From assembly GCA_028045305.1 (NCBI GenBank), contig JAOFTV010000004.1:62001-126000 (forward strand): a stretch of DNA of 64,000 nt, written 5' to 3'. The notes beneath the pieces were generated by a model that saw only the letters and a program-made list of their open reading frames with translations, was not told the origin of the DNA and did not search any database. The stretch comes from Opitutales bacterium. GTDB taxonomy: Bacteria; Verrucomicrobiota; Verrucomicrobiia; Opitutales; Seribacteraceae. The position numbers were made by a program, and so were the translations under genes. Shown here piece by piece: positions 8,950 through 18,335 of this stretch (the first letter of the stretch is position 1; each line of letters starts with the position of its first letter).

Positions 8950-10056
8950 ATGACTCAAGCAATGGAAACTTTTTGGGTGGAACTTGAAGATCGCCGCTAC
9001 CCCATAACAATTGGGCGGGGTATTGTTGATGAACTTGTAAAAATCCGTGAGGACGCTCTGAGCAAAGGTAAGAAAGGTGCAGTGATCATTGATGAGGGAC
9101 TACTTGAAGCATGTCCGGCATTTTGTGAAAAAGTGACCGACTCCCTTGTGCATCTTATTTTGCCCTCAGGAGAGGCCACGAAATCCGCTCACTACTTAGC
9201 AGAAATCTGGGATTTTCTGGCAAAATCAAAAATTGACCGAAGCGGTTTCCTGTTCGCTTTAGGCGGGGGTGTAATTGGTGATTTGACGGGTTTTGCTGCC
9301 GCTACATATTTGCGAGGAATATCTTTTTATCAGGTTCCCAGTACTCTTTTGGCGATGGTAGACAGTTCGGTTGGGGGAAAGACAGGAATCAATTTGAGCA
9401 GTGGTAAAAATTTAGTTGGGTCCTTTCATCAACCCAGTGCTGTCTGGGCTGACTTGGACTTACTCGATACCTTGCCAGAAAGGGAGTTTTCAGCTGGAAT
9501 GGCGGAGGTTGTTAAGTATGGATTACTGGGTGACCTAGGGTTATTTGAACAATTACTTTCAGAGAAAGAAAAAATTAACTCGAATAGCCTAGGCTTAGGA
9601 AAACTGATTAAACAATGCTGTGTAAATAAAGCTGCTATCGTAGAGCAAGACGAAAGGGAGGTAAGTAATAATAATGGAGGTAGAGCTTTGCTTAACCTTG
9701 GTCATACTTTTGCACATGCAATTGAGTCAGTTGCTGGGTACGGTAACTATCTTCATGGTGAAGCAGTAGCCATAGGTATGGTTTGTGCCTGGAGGCTCTC
9801 GGTTGCACTCGGACATTTTACAGAATCCAATGAAGATGCATTCATCGGTTTTCTGCATCGCTATGAATTACCCTCGACATTGAAGGAGCCACTTCAGCTT
9901 GAAAAATTGATGATTGCCATGTGCTCTGATAAAAAAGTGAGTCATGGCAATCTACGCTTTATCCTTTTGAAGGATGTGGGTTCGGCCTTTCAGGCAGAAT
10001 TATCATCCGTTACTGAAGTGAGGGAGGTTTGGCAATCGGTTGGTGCGGTGTCTTAG
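8950..10056 (+). CDS. aroB: 3-dehydroquinate synthase
   Basis: GGGVIGDLTGFAAATYLRGI, VDSSVGGKTGIN, NLGHTFAHAIE motifs. Confidence 0.95.
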   Translation: MTQAMETFWVELEDRRYPITIGRGIVDELVKIREDALSKGKKGAVIIDEGLLEACPAFCEKVTDSLVHLILPSGEATKSAHYLAEIWDFLAKSKIDRSGFLFALGGGVIGDLTGFAAATYLRGISFYQVPSTLLAMVDSSVGGKTGINLSSGKNLVGSFHQPSAVWADLDLLDTLPEREFSAGMAEVVKYGLLGDLGLFEQLLSEKEKINSNSLGLGKLIKQCCVNKAAIVEQDEREVSNNNGGRALLNLGHTFAHAIESVAGYGNYLHGEAVAIGMVCAWRLSVALGHFTESNEDAFIGFLHRYELPSTLKEPLQLEKLMIAMCSDKKVSHGNLRFILLKDVGSAFQAELSSVTEVREVWQSVGAVS

Positions 10057-10078
10057 GCGAACGATTTTACATGTCGTT

Positions 10079-10690
10079 ATGGTTGAACAAGAATTGGTGG
10101 AAGCATATTTTGAAAGCAATGGCTTTCTTGTTCGACAGGCCGGTGGGTCCAGCGTTGGGGATGCAAGGCGCAAACTTGATCCATTGCCAGTTCTTGCCGT
10201 AATGAACCCTCGTGCTGACCAAAATAACCTGCATTCTGAAACACGTTTGTTCTCTGCTGATTTAAATAGAATTCGAGCCGCCGTGGTCGGTGTGCTTGGG
10301 TGGTCGAACAGCCCCTTTTCTCCCGCTGTTATGTCTAGCGATAGCCGGCAACTTAAATTTCTTAAGCAACAATTGGATAAGGAAAGGGTAGAGGATTGCT
10401 TAAATCCCGGCCCTCAACTTGCAGAGAGTGGAATGGGGTCTTTTCTCCGCTTGTTGGTTGTTCCCGCACTTCCCTTGCAAGGGGAAAAGATGAAGGAAGC
10501 AATAGCACTTATTGAATCTCTCGGAGTGGATGGAGTTCTTACCCTGCGTTCAATTTTGGAAAACTTACTTCGCCAAGCCTTGCCGGGGCAAGGAAGGGAA
10601 GGTCGATGGATGTTTCAAATATTGAGGCTAATTAAAGCGTACGGTTTGGCCCGTGATCCACAAATCGAAATTTTTAATACATCAGATTGA
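10079..10690 (+). CDS. hypothetical protein
   Basis: ORF lies between aroB and lpxA in the same direction; start trimmed to MVEQELVEAYFESNG. Confidence 0.6.
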   Translation: MVEQELVEAYFESNGFLVRQAGGSSVGDARRKLDPLPVLAVMNPRADQNNLHSETRLFSADLNRIRAAVVGVLGWSNSPFSPAVMSSDSRQLKFLKQQLDKERVEDCLNPGPQLAESGMGSFLRLLVVPALPLQGEKMKEAIALIESLGVDGVLTLRSILENLLRQALPGQGREGRWMFQILRLIKAYGLARDPQIEIFNTSD

Positions 10691-10703
10691 TATTTGATTA
10701 ACC

Positions 10704-11516
10704 ATGAAAGGAAACGAAAAGATTCATTCCACTGCGGTTATTGAAGAGGGTGTGTCTCTTGGACAAGGCTGCGAAATTGGTCCTTTTGCTTATTTGCAAA
10801 GCGGGTCAGTTTTAGGAGATTATTGCCATGTGGATTCTCACGCTGTCATAAAAGGGTATGCTCGGCTAGGTCGAGAAGTTTGCGTGGGTAATTTCTGCGT
10901 AATTGGGGGGGACCCTCAGTACCTTGGCTTTAATAAATCGGTTTATTCCGAGGTGTATATTGGGGACTCCACACGGTTAGGGGAAGGAGTGACAATTCAC
11001 CGATCGATTGATCCTGGAGGGGTTACTCAAGTGGGAAAAAACAGTTTTCTTATGGGATATTCTCATGTTGCGCATGATTGCTTGCTCGGGGAGGGGGTGG
11101 TTATGGCAAACGGATCTTTGCTTGGTGGGCATGTTGAACTCGGCAAAGAAGTTTTTGTTGGTGGTGGAGCTGCGGTTCATCAATTTGTACGAATAGGGTG
11201 GGGAGCTATGATTGGAGGATTGGCTGAGGTTTCTTTGGATGTCGGCCCACATCTCTTAGTAACCGGCAGAAATACAGTGCCAGGTTTGAATTTAGTTGGA
11301 CTACGCAGAAGAAAGTTGCCCTCTGACGAGCTCGTTAAACTCAAGCGTGCTTATCGTGCCATTATGAAGAAGGGAAACTTGTCCAGCCATGCGGAAGGTT
11401 TTCTTGCAGAAAACAAGAGCATTTTGTGCCCACTTGTTGAGGATTTTGCATGCTTTTTCACTGGTGGATCCAGAGGGTTCGCTCGCCCGCTTTCAGGTAG
11501 GGCCAAAAATATTTAA
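10704..11516 (+). CDS. lpxA: acyl-ACP--UDP-N-acetylglucosamine O-acyltransferase
   Basis: Left-handed beta-helix hexapeptide repeats; IGGDPQYLGF; HVAHDC; NLVGLRRR motifs. Confidence 0.92.
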   Translation: MKGNEKIHSTAVIEEGVSLGQGCEIGPFAYLQSGSVLGDYCHVDSHAVIKGYARLGREVCVGNFCVIGGDPQYLGFNKSVYSEVYIGDSTRLGEGVTIHRSIDPGGVTQVGKNSFLMGYSHVAHDCLLGEGVVMANGSLLGGHVELGKEVFVGGGAAVHQFVRIGWGAMIGGLAEVSLDVGPHLLVTGRNTVPGLNLVGLRRRKLPSDELVKLKRAYRAIMKKGNLSSHAEGFLAENKSILCPLVEDFACFFTGGSRGFARPLSGRAKNI

Positions 11517-11554
11517 AATTTTTCTTCAATTTTCAATTATCATTCTTATTAAAA

Positions 11555-11926
11555 ATGAAACTTTCTAATCCGTTGCCAGATGGCTTACTTGAAGCCAATG
11601 AAAAATTGGTTCGCCTTACTCCCGCGGCTGCCAAAAAGATTTCTCAATTAATTGACCGCGAAAAAGAAGGTGATTATTTGCGGATCAAAATAACAGGAGG
11701 GGGGTGCAATGGGTTGTCCTACAAAATAAAATTTGCCCCAATTTATAAACCAGGAGATCTTTTTGTGCGATCTGAAGAAATAAAATTGTTGGTAGATTCA
11801 AAAACGGCCTTGTATTTGAGGGGGACAACTTTGGACTATTCTGACAAGTTGGTGGCAGGCGGTTTTAAGTTTGCGAATCCTAATGCAAAAGCGAGTTGCA
11901 GTTGTGGTGAAAGTTTTAATTTGTAA
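11555..11926 (+). CDS. HesB/IscA-family iron-sulfur cluster protein (ErpA-like)
   Basis: ITGGGCNGLSYK and C-terminal ASCSCGESF cysteines. Confidence 0.88.
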   Translation: MKLSNPLPDGLLEANEKLVRLTPAAAKKISQLIDREKEGDYLRIKITGGGCNGLSYKIKFAPIYKPGDLFVRSEEIKLLVDSKTALYLRGTTLDYSDKLVAGGFKFANPNAKASCSCGESFNL

Positions 11927-12030
11927 TTTTTATTTACCAAATAAGTTCTTGCAAACAAGCCCGAGAATGAGAATAAAAGAACTTCAAATTTCCTCGAAAT
12001 CATTAAATATGTTTAAATTCAGCTAACCAC

Positions 12031-12705
12031 ATGGCACCGTCTCCACGTGGTAAAAATAACAAGCGGTTCAACAAAAATCGCAATTATATAAGGAAAAACG
12101 ATAAGATTCGTGCCCGCGAGGTACGAGTGATTGGCCCAGATGGAGATATGCTCGGTCTAATGCCGCCAGAGGAAGCATTGAAAATTGCAAAATCTCATGG
12201 ACTTGACCTTGTTGAAGTTGCCTCAAATGCACAACCCCCTGTTTGTCGAATTTTAGAATTCGGAAAATACAAGTACGAATTGAGCAAAAACAAAAAGAAT
12301 AAGGAGAAGACGGCAAAGAGAGTAAAAGAAGCGAAGTTTAGACCAAGAATTGAGGCGCATGATTACATGACCAAAATACGCCGTTCCGAAAAATTTTTGC
12401 ATCAGGGAAACAAGCTTAAGATCACACTTATGTTTCGTGGTCGCGAAATGGAGCATATTGATGTTGGTATGAAAGTGGTTCGTCGGGCTATTGATGATTT
12501 GTCAGCGGTTGGTCGACCGGATGACGAACCCAAACTCAGCGGTCGCTTTATTATGGTTAATCTTTCTCCTCTACCTGAGACTCAACGAGTTTTAAAGTAT
12601 AACACTGCGGAGGAGGCAGAGGTTGAAGAAGTCGATGAGGAAGTGGAAGATGATGAGACCGCCGGAGAGGAAGTGTCGGCTCAAGAGGAAACGATTGGTT
12701 CCTGA
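12031..12705 (+). CDS. infC: translation initiation factor IF-3 with acidic C-terminal extension
   Basis: IRAREVRVIGPDGDMLG, PPVCRILEFGKYKYE, KEAKFRPRIEAHDY motifs; tail EEAEVEEVDEEVEDDETAGEE. Confidence 0.95.
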   Translation: MAPSPRGKNNKRFNKNRNYIRKNDKIRAREVRVIGPDGDMLGLMPPEEALKIAKSHGLDLVEVASNAQPPVCRILEFGKYKYELSKNKKNKEKTAKRVKEAKFRPRIEAHDYMTKIRRSEKFLHQGNKLKITLMFRGREMEHIDVGMKVVRRAIDDLSAVGRPDDEPKLSGRFIMVNLSPLPETQRVLKYNTAEEAEVEEVDEEVEDDETAGEEVSAQEETIGS

Positions 12706-12729
12706 CTGCTTTTCCAGTTTGAACTCAGG

Positions 12730-13104
12730 TTGGAAGAAATGAAATTCTTCCTTTTGGTAGGTTTGGGGGGTGGCATTGGATCAATTGCACGTGCCGGTTT
12801 AAGTTTACTACTTTCAGGAACAGGTTGGGCTACCGTTACCGTTAACCTAGTTGGTGCATTTGTAATTGGTTTTTTTGCAAAGTATGCCGAAACTTTTTCC
12901 GATCCTTCCTCAGTTAAGGCTTTTTGGATGATTGGAATCTGTGGCGGATTTACCACCTTCTCTGCGTTTGGTATAGAGCTTTTTCAGTCATTAGAAAATG
13001 GCAAGTGGGGCCTGGGGGTTTGCTATGCTGCGGTTAACCTCTTTGGCACATTGCTATTTATTTTTGCCGGCTTTCGAGTCGGTGCTTGGAGTGCAACGGG
13101 GTAA
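12730..13104 (+). CDS. crcB: fluoride channel CrcB/Fluc
   Basis: GLGGGIGSIAR, GTGWATVTVNLVGAFVIGFF, GICGGFTTFSAFGIE motifs. Confidence 0.9.
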   Translation: MEEMKFFLLVGLGGGIGSIARAGLSLLLSGTGWATVTVNLVGAFVIGFFAKYAETFSDPSSVKAFWMIGICGGFTTFSAFGIELFQSLENGKWGLGVCYAAVNLFGTLLFIFAGFRVGAWSATG

Positions 13105-13205
13105 CTAAACCGGTCTTAACTCTTTAAATTTTCTTCCCAAGCCTACTGGCCTGTGATTTTTCCTTGAACCTTGCTTAAAGGATTAAAATTTGTGATATTT
13201 TAGAT

Positions 13206-14069
13206 GTGCCAAAGTTAATGTTTGTCATTTCTTTTCTCCTTCTTTTTACCTCTTTTTTGGTTGGAAGCGTGGCTCCCAATCCCTTTTTGCGACCTGGTTC
13301 AAGAAAACCACCACCTCCTTCGCCTCCTCCACAACCACCAAAGCCACAGGTGAACCCTGAAATCTTTAAAGAGGTAGAATTCAGAGGATTTTTTCTCCTC
13401 AATGGTGTGCCTCACTTTTGTATTTTTAATAAAAAGGCCAACCTTGGAGAATGGATCAGGTTGTCCGAAAAGACTTATGAAGCATTTGAGGCGGAGTCCT
13501 TTGATTTGAAAACCGAAACCCTCACTTTGGCATATAATGGCCAAAAGTATACTTTTTCTTTAGAAGAGTCCAAGGGGGGGAGTTCTGGCAAGACTTCTGC
13601 ACAGCAATCTTCCATTCCAAAGCTTCCAAAGCCAACGGGTGGAAATACATCAAGTAGAACAAAAGTTATGCCCCCCAAGCCACTTTCAACGCCCAAGCTC
13701 CCAGATTGGCTGGTTCAACGCTCGAAACAATCAAGCCTTGGATCTTCAACAAATCCCGGAAGGCCTTCATTTATTAATTCTTCCTCTAGCAATCGGGCTG
13801 TACTACCTGGTATGATCCCAACTAGGAATGCTCCTAAATCGGGAATTGCCTCAGCAGTCGGAGGAGATGTGCCTACCGTTCGTTCAACCGTACCATCGAG
13901 CCCGAGTGGGATTTCCAGTTCATTCCCTTCCTCCCCTTCCCCAACTAACAACTCTTTCTCGAACAGTTCCGGAAATTCTTCACCCGGGTCTGAATTGAAT
14001 TCTCAGGCAGCCGATCAGGATGGTGAGATTGATCTTAGTTCTCTTCCTCCCCCCCCCACCTCCTCCTAA
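13206..14069 (+). CDS. Pro/Ser-rich secreted protein; ORF ends just after a C9 tract
   Basis: 287 aa; likely start at ATG 13218 (MFVISFLLLFTSFLVGS); Pro/Ser-rich; ends LSSLPPPPTSS. Confidence 0.65.
   Translation: MPKLMFVISFLLLFTSFLVGSVAPNPFLRPGSRKPPPPSPPPQPPKPQVNPEIFKEVEFRGFFLLNGVPHFCIFNKKANLGEWIRLSEKTYEAFEAESFDLKTETLTLAYNGQKYTFSLEESKGGSSGKTSAQQSSIPKLPKPTGGNTSSRTKVMPPKPLSTPKLPDWLVQRSKQSSLGSSTNPGRPSFINSSSSNRAVLPGMIPTRNAPKSGIASAVGGDVPTVRSTVPSSPSGISSSFPSSPSPTNNSFSNSSGNSSPGSELNSQAADQDGEIDLSSLPPPPTSS
14049..14057 (+). repeat. poly-C homopolymer (C9)
   Basis: cctccccccccca: nine consecutive C near the 3' end of the Pro-rich ORF. Confidence 0.95.
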
Positions 14070-14113
14070 TATTTTACCCCCCAGTGGCCCACCAAATATT
14101 GTACCATCAAGGG

Positions 14114-15391
14114 ATGAGTAGATGTATATTATTTACCTTCCTTGGACTATTCGTCTTAAATCTAAGTCATTTTGGTGAAAGGAGAATAGGCAAACTTTAT
14201 CATGAGAGTTGGGAATCTTATTTTGCTTTGGGGGCCAATGATTATCCTCACTCTCCATCCGAATCGACTCCTGATTTTTCCCCCGTTGGGGTATTGCTTT
14301 CTCGTTCTGGAACCGTGGGTAGTGGAACTTTAATTGCTCCAAATGTTTTGGTTACAGCTGCACATGTTCTACGCAATTCTTTTGCCGATGAAGTAAATCC
14401 AGCCGATTGGGAATTTTTGCTCGGTTCGAATGAAGATTGGACTACTTCGGAGGGAAAAAATAAAGTAAAACATATCCTTCTTCACCCAGGATGGACTGCT
14501 CGTCAAAATCGATACAACCGATTTGGGGATGGGGACGAATTGGGTGTTGATGTGGCTCTAGTTTTTTTGGATCAACCCATAGACGGGGTTTTCCCCGCTA
14601 GAATCCCTGAAAGTAACGATGATCCACTTGGGGAAAGAGCGGTACTTGCTGGATATGGCACATTGGTTGAGGGCATTAATGGAAAGCGTTTAGAGTCCAA
14701 TCAAAGAAGAGTAGGGGGAGAAAACATTTTTGATCGTTCAGTTCCCAAAGTTGTTAAAGAAGGAGTTCCGGATTCTTATCTTGGAGGATTATTAGCAATT
14801 GATTTTGATTCTTCTTCCAGTGTTCACAATACATTAGGAGAGGGCAAAAAGGGGTTGGAGCTATTGGGAGAAGGCCAAAGCGATTTAGCTCCTTTGCCCT
14901 TGGAGGCAACCACTGCATATGGAGATAGCGGAGGTCCTGCCTTTGCCCGTACTCAAAATGAATGGCGAGTTCATGGTGTGGTTTCATACGGGACAAAAAA
15001 TTCCCGCTATGGAGATGTTACTGTATTTACACGGTTGTCATCACATTACGATTGGATCATGGAGAACTCTCCTTCATGGCCAAGCGCCCGTACAATTGGT
15101 TACGAGGATTGGCGCGAAAGTTCATGGTGGGGTATTTTTTTGCCTAAGATAAATGATTGGTACTATCATATCTCTCTTGGGTGGGTTTTTATACCAGATC
15201 CATCGGGCGATTCTTTTTGGGCCTGGCACATTTCTCTTGGATGGATATGGTTTTCCTCACAAGTACACCCTTTTTTGTATGAGCAAAAAACTTCGAATTG
15301 GTATTACTTGAGCACTGAACAGTCCGTCGGGGGTAGAATTCTTCTTTATAATTACGCCTTAGAGGTGTGGGAATATGTGCACGCCAATTGA
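14114..15391 (+). CDS. trypsin-like serine protease with Trp/Tyr-rich C-terminal repeats
   Basis: LVTAAHVL (His), GDSGGPAF (Ser); signal peptide MSRCILFTFLGLFVLNLS at 14114 (track start 14084); C-terminus WYYHISLGWVF..FWAWHISLGWIW. Confidence 0.85.
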   Translation: MSRCILFTFLGLFVLNLSHFGERRIGKLYHESWESYFALGANDYPHSPSESTPDFSPVGVLLSRSGTVGSGTLIAPNVLVTAAHVLRNSFADEVNPADWEFLLGSNEDWTTSEGKNKVKHILLHPGWTARQNRYNRFGDGDELGVDVALVFLDQPIDGVFPARIPESNDDPLGERAVLAGYGTLVEGINGKRLESNQRRVGGENIFDRSVPKVVKEGVPDSYLGGLLAIDFDSSSSVHNTLGEGKKGLELLGEGQSDLAPLPLEATTAYGDSGGPAFARTQNEWRVHGVVSYGTKNSRYGDVTVFTRLSSHYDWIMENSPSWPSARTIGYEDWRESSWWGIFLPKINDWYYHISLGWVFIPDPSGDSFWAWHISLGWIWFSSQVHPFLYEQKTSNWYYLSTEQSVGGRILLYNYALEVWEYVHAN

Positions 15392-15400
15392 GGCACAAAT

Positions 15401-16231
15401 GTGCAAATAACCAAACATGGTTACATGGAAATAATTTTTACTCTTTTAGGGAGGCGTGATCTATTCTGGCAATTCCTTTCCCGTAACCTTAAAACTCGCC
15501 ATCGTGGAAGTTGGTTGGGTTCATTTTGGCTATTAGCGAATCCTTTGCTCATGCTCAGCCTTTATGTTTTTGCATTTGGTATAGTTTTTGGTGGACGATT
15601 TACCGATTCACCCGATGAGTCCACATTGGATTATGCATTGGGTGTCTTTATTGGACTTAATGTTTTGGGCTTAGTTTCCGGAGTTATTGGGACTTCTCCG
15701 GGGATTATTATTTCCCACCCAAATTTTGTCAGGAAAGTTGTATTTCCTTTGGAAATTTTACCGGCAGCTTTAACAGGGGCTTTGGCCTATGATCTTTTAA
15801 TAGGTTTTGGGCTTAGTTTATTGGGGATCGCTATTTGGGGACCAGGTCTTGGAATCAGTTGCCTATTCGCACCTATTTTAATTGCCCCCGTTTTGATAAT
15901 AGGTTTTGGGCTTTCACTAATCTTTTCTGCCTTGGGTGTGTTTATACGTGACCTGGGAATGCTCGGATCGTTCTTCGGACTATCTCTACTATATGCGAGC
16001 GGAGTTTTTTATTCAGCAGAAAAGGCAAAAGAAATGGCTCCACAAATTTGGACTTTTTTACAATGGAATCCATTGCTTCAAATCATTGATGGTTTGAGAC
16101 AGATTGTCTTGTGGGGAGGGCAACCAGATTGGTGGACGGTAGGGTATGCATGGTTGTTTGCGATAGGTATTCTTTTATTAGGTTGCTATTCCTTCCAGAG
16201 ACTACGCCCTGCTTTTGGGGATGTTATCTAA
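15401..16231 (+). CDS. ABC-2 type polysaccharide export permease (Wzm-like)
   Basis: About 6 TM; RNLKTRHRGSWLGSFWLLANPLLMLSLYVFAFG; start possibly ATG 15425. Confidence 0.85.
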   Translation: MQITKHGYMEIIFTLLGRRDLFWQFLSRNLKTRHRGSWLGSFWLLANPLLMLSLYVFAFGIVFGGRFTDSPDESTLDYALGVFIGLNVLGLVSGVIGTSPGIIISHPNFVRKVVFPLEILPAALTGALAYDLLIGFGLSLLGIAIWGPGLGISCLFAPILIAPVLIIGFGLSLIFSALGVFIRDLGMLGSFFGLSLLYASGVFYSAEKAKEMAPQIWTFLQWNPLLQIIDGLRQIVLWGGQPDWWTVGYAWLFAIGILLLGCYSFQRLRPAFGDVI

Positions 16232-16266
16232 GTATTCTTAAGCATGCGGATTGCCACTGCAATTAG

Positions 16267-17385
16267 TCAGAGGTTCGCATACAGCTTTTGTGCTATGTTT
16301 GTCCAGGAATGCCGGTTTGCCCATTCCTTTCCTTTTTTACCCATTATTTTTCTCAATTCATAATCGTTAATCAAAGAATCAATTTTATCTGTAAGTTCAG
16401 ATGGATTATTTGGGTCGGTTAGGAAACCGGTTACTTTATCCTTTACCGCATCCTCAACTCCACCAGTTCGATGAGCAACAATAGGTAAACCATGAGCAGA
16501 AGCTTCCAAATAAACAAAACCGAATCCTTCAATGCTTTTAGGGTGGGGGATAGAGGTTAGGGCAAAGATATCTGCATTTGCATAGGAGATTTTTAATTCC
16601 TCGTCTTCTTGATCGCCTAAAAATTCCACTGGGCAATCTAAAAGAGCTGCCGCTCTTTTAAGTTTTTTGTAGTAAGAGTGGTGGACGGTTGGCCCAACCA
16701 TTCGGCAAACTAGCTTTTTTTGGGAACGACTATTAAGTTTACCAATTGCTTGAATAAGTTCCAACTGTCCTTTTCGAGGATGAACTCTGCCCACACAAAG
16801 CAACACAAGGCGACTAAAGTTGGCAGAATTTTCTTTACCATTTAAATTTTCTTTTTCAGGAATCACTCTCCTTGCAGGGGCTCCCGGGATTCTAAGGATT
16901 CGCTTTTCTAGTTTTGGGCAAAGTGTCTTTAGGTTTTTTTCATTATGCAATGAAAGTACATGTATTTTTTTTGCTTCCGATAAAAGTTTCTGGAAAAGAA
17001 ACTTTTCCCAGACATTCTTAGTGAAACGTAAGAGTTCTGAACCATGAATGGTGACCAAAAAAGGTGGTTTTTCCTTAAGAAGCCAGCCAAACCTTATCAT
17101 TGCTCTGAGCACACCTGGGTCTGCTAGATGCAAGTATTTGTATTGCGAGAGATTTTTTTTCACATGCCTTATAAGTTTCCAACTGCATATCCAACTTTGG
17201 GATCCTTTATGGGACATTTTACGCACCTTTATAGAATTTTCTGTTAAGGCATTTGATGGTGCCAAAACTTCAACATTAATATCAGATTGCATGGAGGCAT
17301 GAGCAAGCTCTTCGCAATATACACCAGCTCCACCCCTTGTCGGAGGGTATTCATGTGTAATCAAGGCAATTAGGTTTCTTTGCAT
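16267..17385 (-). CDS. GT4-family (GT-B fold) glycosyltransferase
   Basis: HEYPPTRGGAGVYCEELA, VGRVHPRKGQ, EGFGFVYLEASAHGLPIVAHRTGGVEDAV; start trimmed to MQRNLIALITHEYPP. Confidence 0.88.
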   Translation of the reverse strand: MQRNLIALITHEYPPTRGGAGVYCEELAHASMQSDINVEVLAPSNALTENSIKVRKMSHKGSQSWICSWKLIRHVKKNLSQYKYLHLADPGVLRAMIRFGWLLKEKPPFLVTIHGSELLRFTKNVWEKFLFQKLLSEAKKIHVLSLHNEKNLKTLCPKLEKRILRIPGAPARRVIPEKENLNGKENSANFSRLVLLCVGRVHPRKGQLELIQAIGKLNSRSQKKLVCRMVGPTVHHSYYKKLKRAAALLDCPVEFLGDQEDEELKISYANADIFALTSIPHPKSIEGFGFVYLEASAHGLPIVAHRTGGVEDAVKDKVTGFLTDPNNPSELTDKIDSLINDYELRKIMGKKGKEWANRHSWTNIAQKLYANL

Positions 17386-17453
17386 TAAGTTTTTTGTATC
17401 TTTTAAAAACTTTTGCTTCTCGGCAAAGACCAATTTTCATAAGGTGGTATGCA

Positions 17454-18275
17454 ATGATTGCTCCCACTGCTTTAATAACTGGAGGATCCAGTGGGATCGG
17501 ATTAGCGATTTCGGAACAATTAATTGCTAAAGGCTACCAAATTTTTTCGGTTTCACGTAACCCCGGTCGTGGTCCCAAAACGCCCAATTTTGTTCCCCTT
17601 GAATTTGATCTTTTTGATCTGGATAAGATCGCTGAATTTTCTGAGGACTTTATGAAGCAGCATGGAGTTCCAGAAATACTAATTAACAATGCAGGATATG
17701 GAGCATTTTACGACTGGGCATCTTTCCCAGAGGAGCAAATCGTTAAACAGTCGAATTTATTATTCACCAGCCCTGTGTTATTGTGCCGATATTTTGCACC
17801 GGCAATGCAACAAAGGGGTTCGGGGACGATCTTGAATTTATCGTCTCTTGCTACCTTATATCCCTTGCCTTTCATGCCCTTGTACAATGCGGGAAAGTCT
17901 GCACTTTCTTCCTTTACTGAATCTATGATGCTGGAATATTTTGATTGTCCAAAGTTTATTGATTTTCGGATGGGAGATGTCAGGACAAAATTTAATCAAT
18001 CAGCACGGGTACAGGCAAGGTGGGAGCAATCGTCCAGTATGAAAAAAGCATGGGACAGGATTGAGTGGCAGTTAGAAAGATCACCCAGTGCCAAAACTGC
18101 TGCAGACCAAATTCTAAAGACTATTGAGTATGGGAAAAGTGGTAGGTTTTATGGTGGAGGTTTTTTTCATCGAGTATTTTTGCCTTTAATTCGACCAATC
18201 TTCTTCAGAAATATTAATAATTTTATTCTAAGACGATATTATGAGGTAAAAAATCGAGAGATTGAAAATTTCTAA
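17454..18275 (+). CDS. SDR-family oxidoreductase
   Basis: TGGSSGIGLAIS, NNAGYG, YNAGKSAL motifs; start trimmed from 17394. Confidence 0.85.
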   Translation: MIAPTALITGGSSGIGLAISEQLIAKGYQIFSVSRNPGRGPKTPNFVPLEFDLFDLDKIAEFSEDFMKQHGVPEILINNAGYGAFYDWASFPEEQIVKQSNLLFTSPVLLCRYFAPAMQQRGSGTILNLSSLATLYPLPFMPLYNAGKSALSSFTESMMLEYFDCPKFIDFRMGDVRTKFNQSARVQARWEQSSSMKKAWDRIEWQLERSPSAKTAADQILKTIEYGKSGRFYGGGFFHRVFLPLIRPIFFRNINNFILRRYYEVKNREIENF

Positions 18276-18320
18276 TGTGCTTGATTCATATACCAGATGT
18301 AATGTACCTTATATTTTGGT

Positions 18321-18326
18321 TATAAT
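18321..18326 (+). promoter_or_regulatory. consensus -10 element TATAAT upstream of ATG 18336
   Basis: TATAAT ending 9 nt before the ATG; no clear -35. Confidence 0.3.
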
Positions 18327-18335
18327 TTCTCTGAT

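Noticed and set aside
10905-10911. G7 run inside lpxA as a phase-variable tract
   Set aside because: In frame within the conserved IGGDPQYLGF motif; no alternative productive frame seen
12706-12738. Possible fluoride (crcB) riboswitch upstream of crcB
   Set aside because: Only about 25-33 nt between infC and crcB, with no crcB-motif consensus
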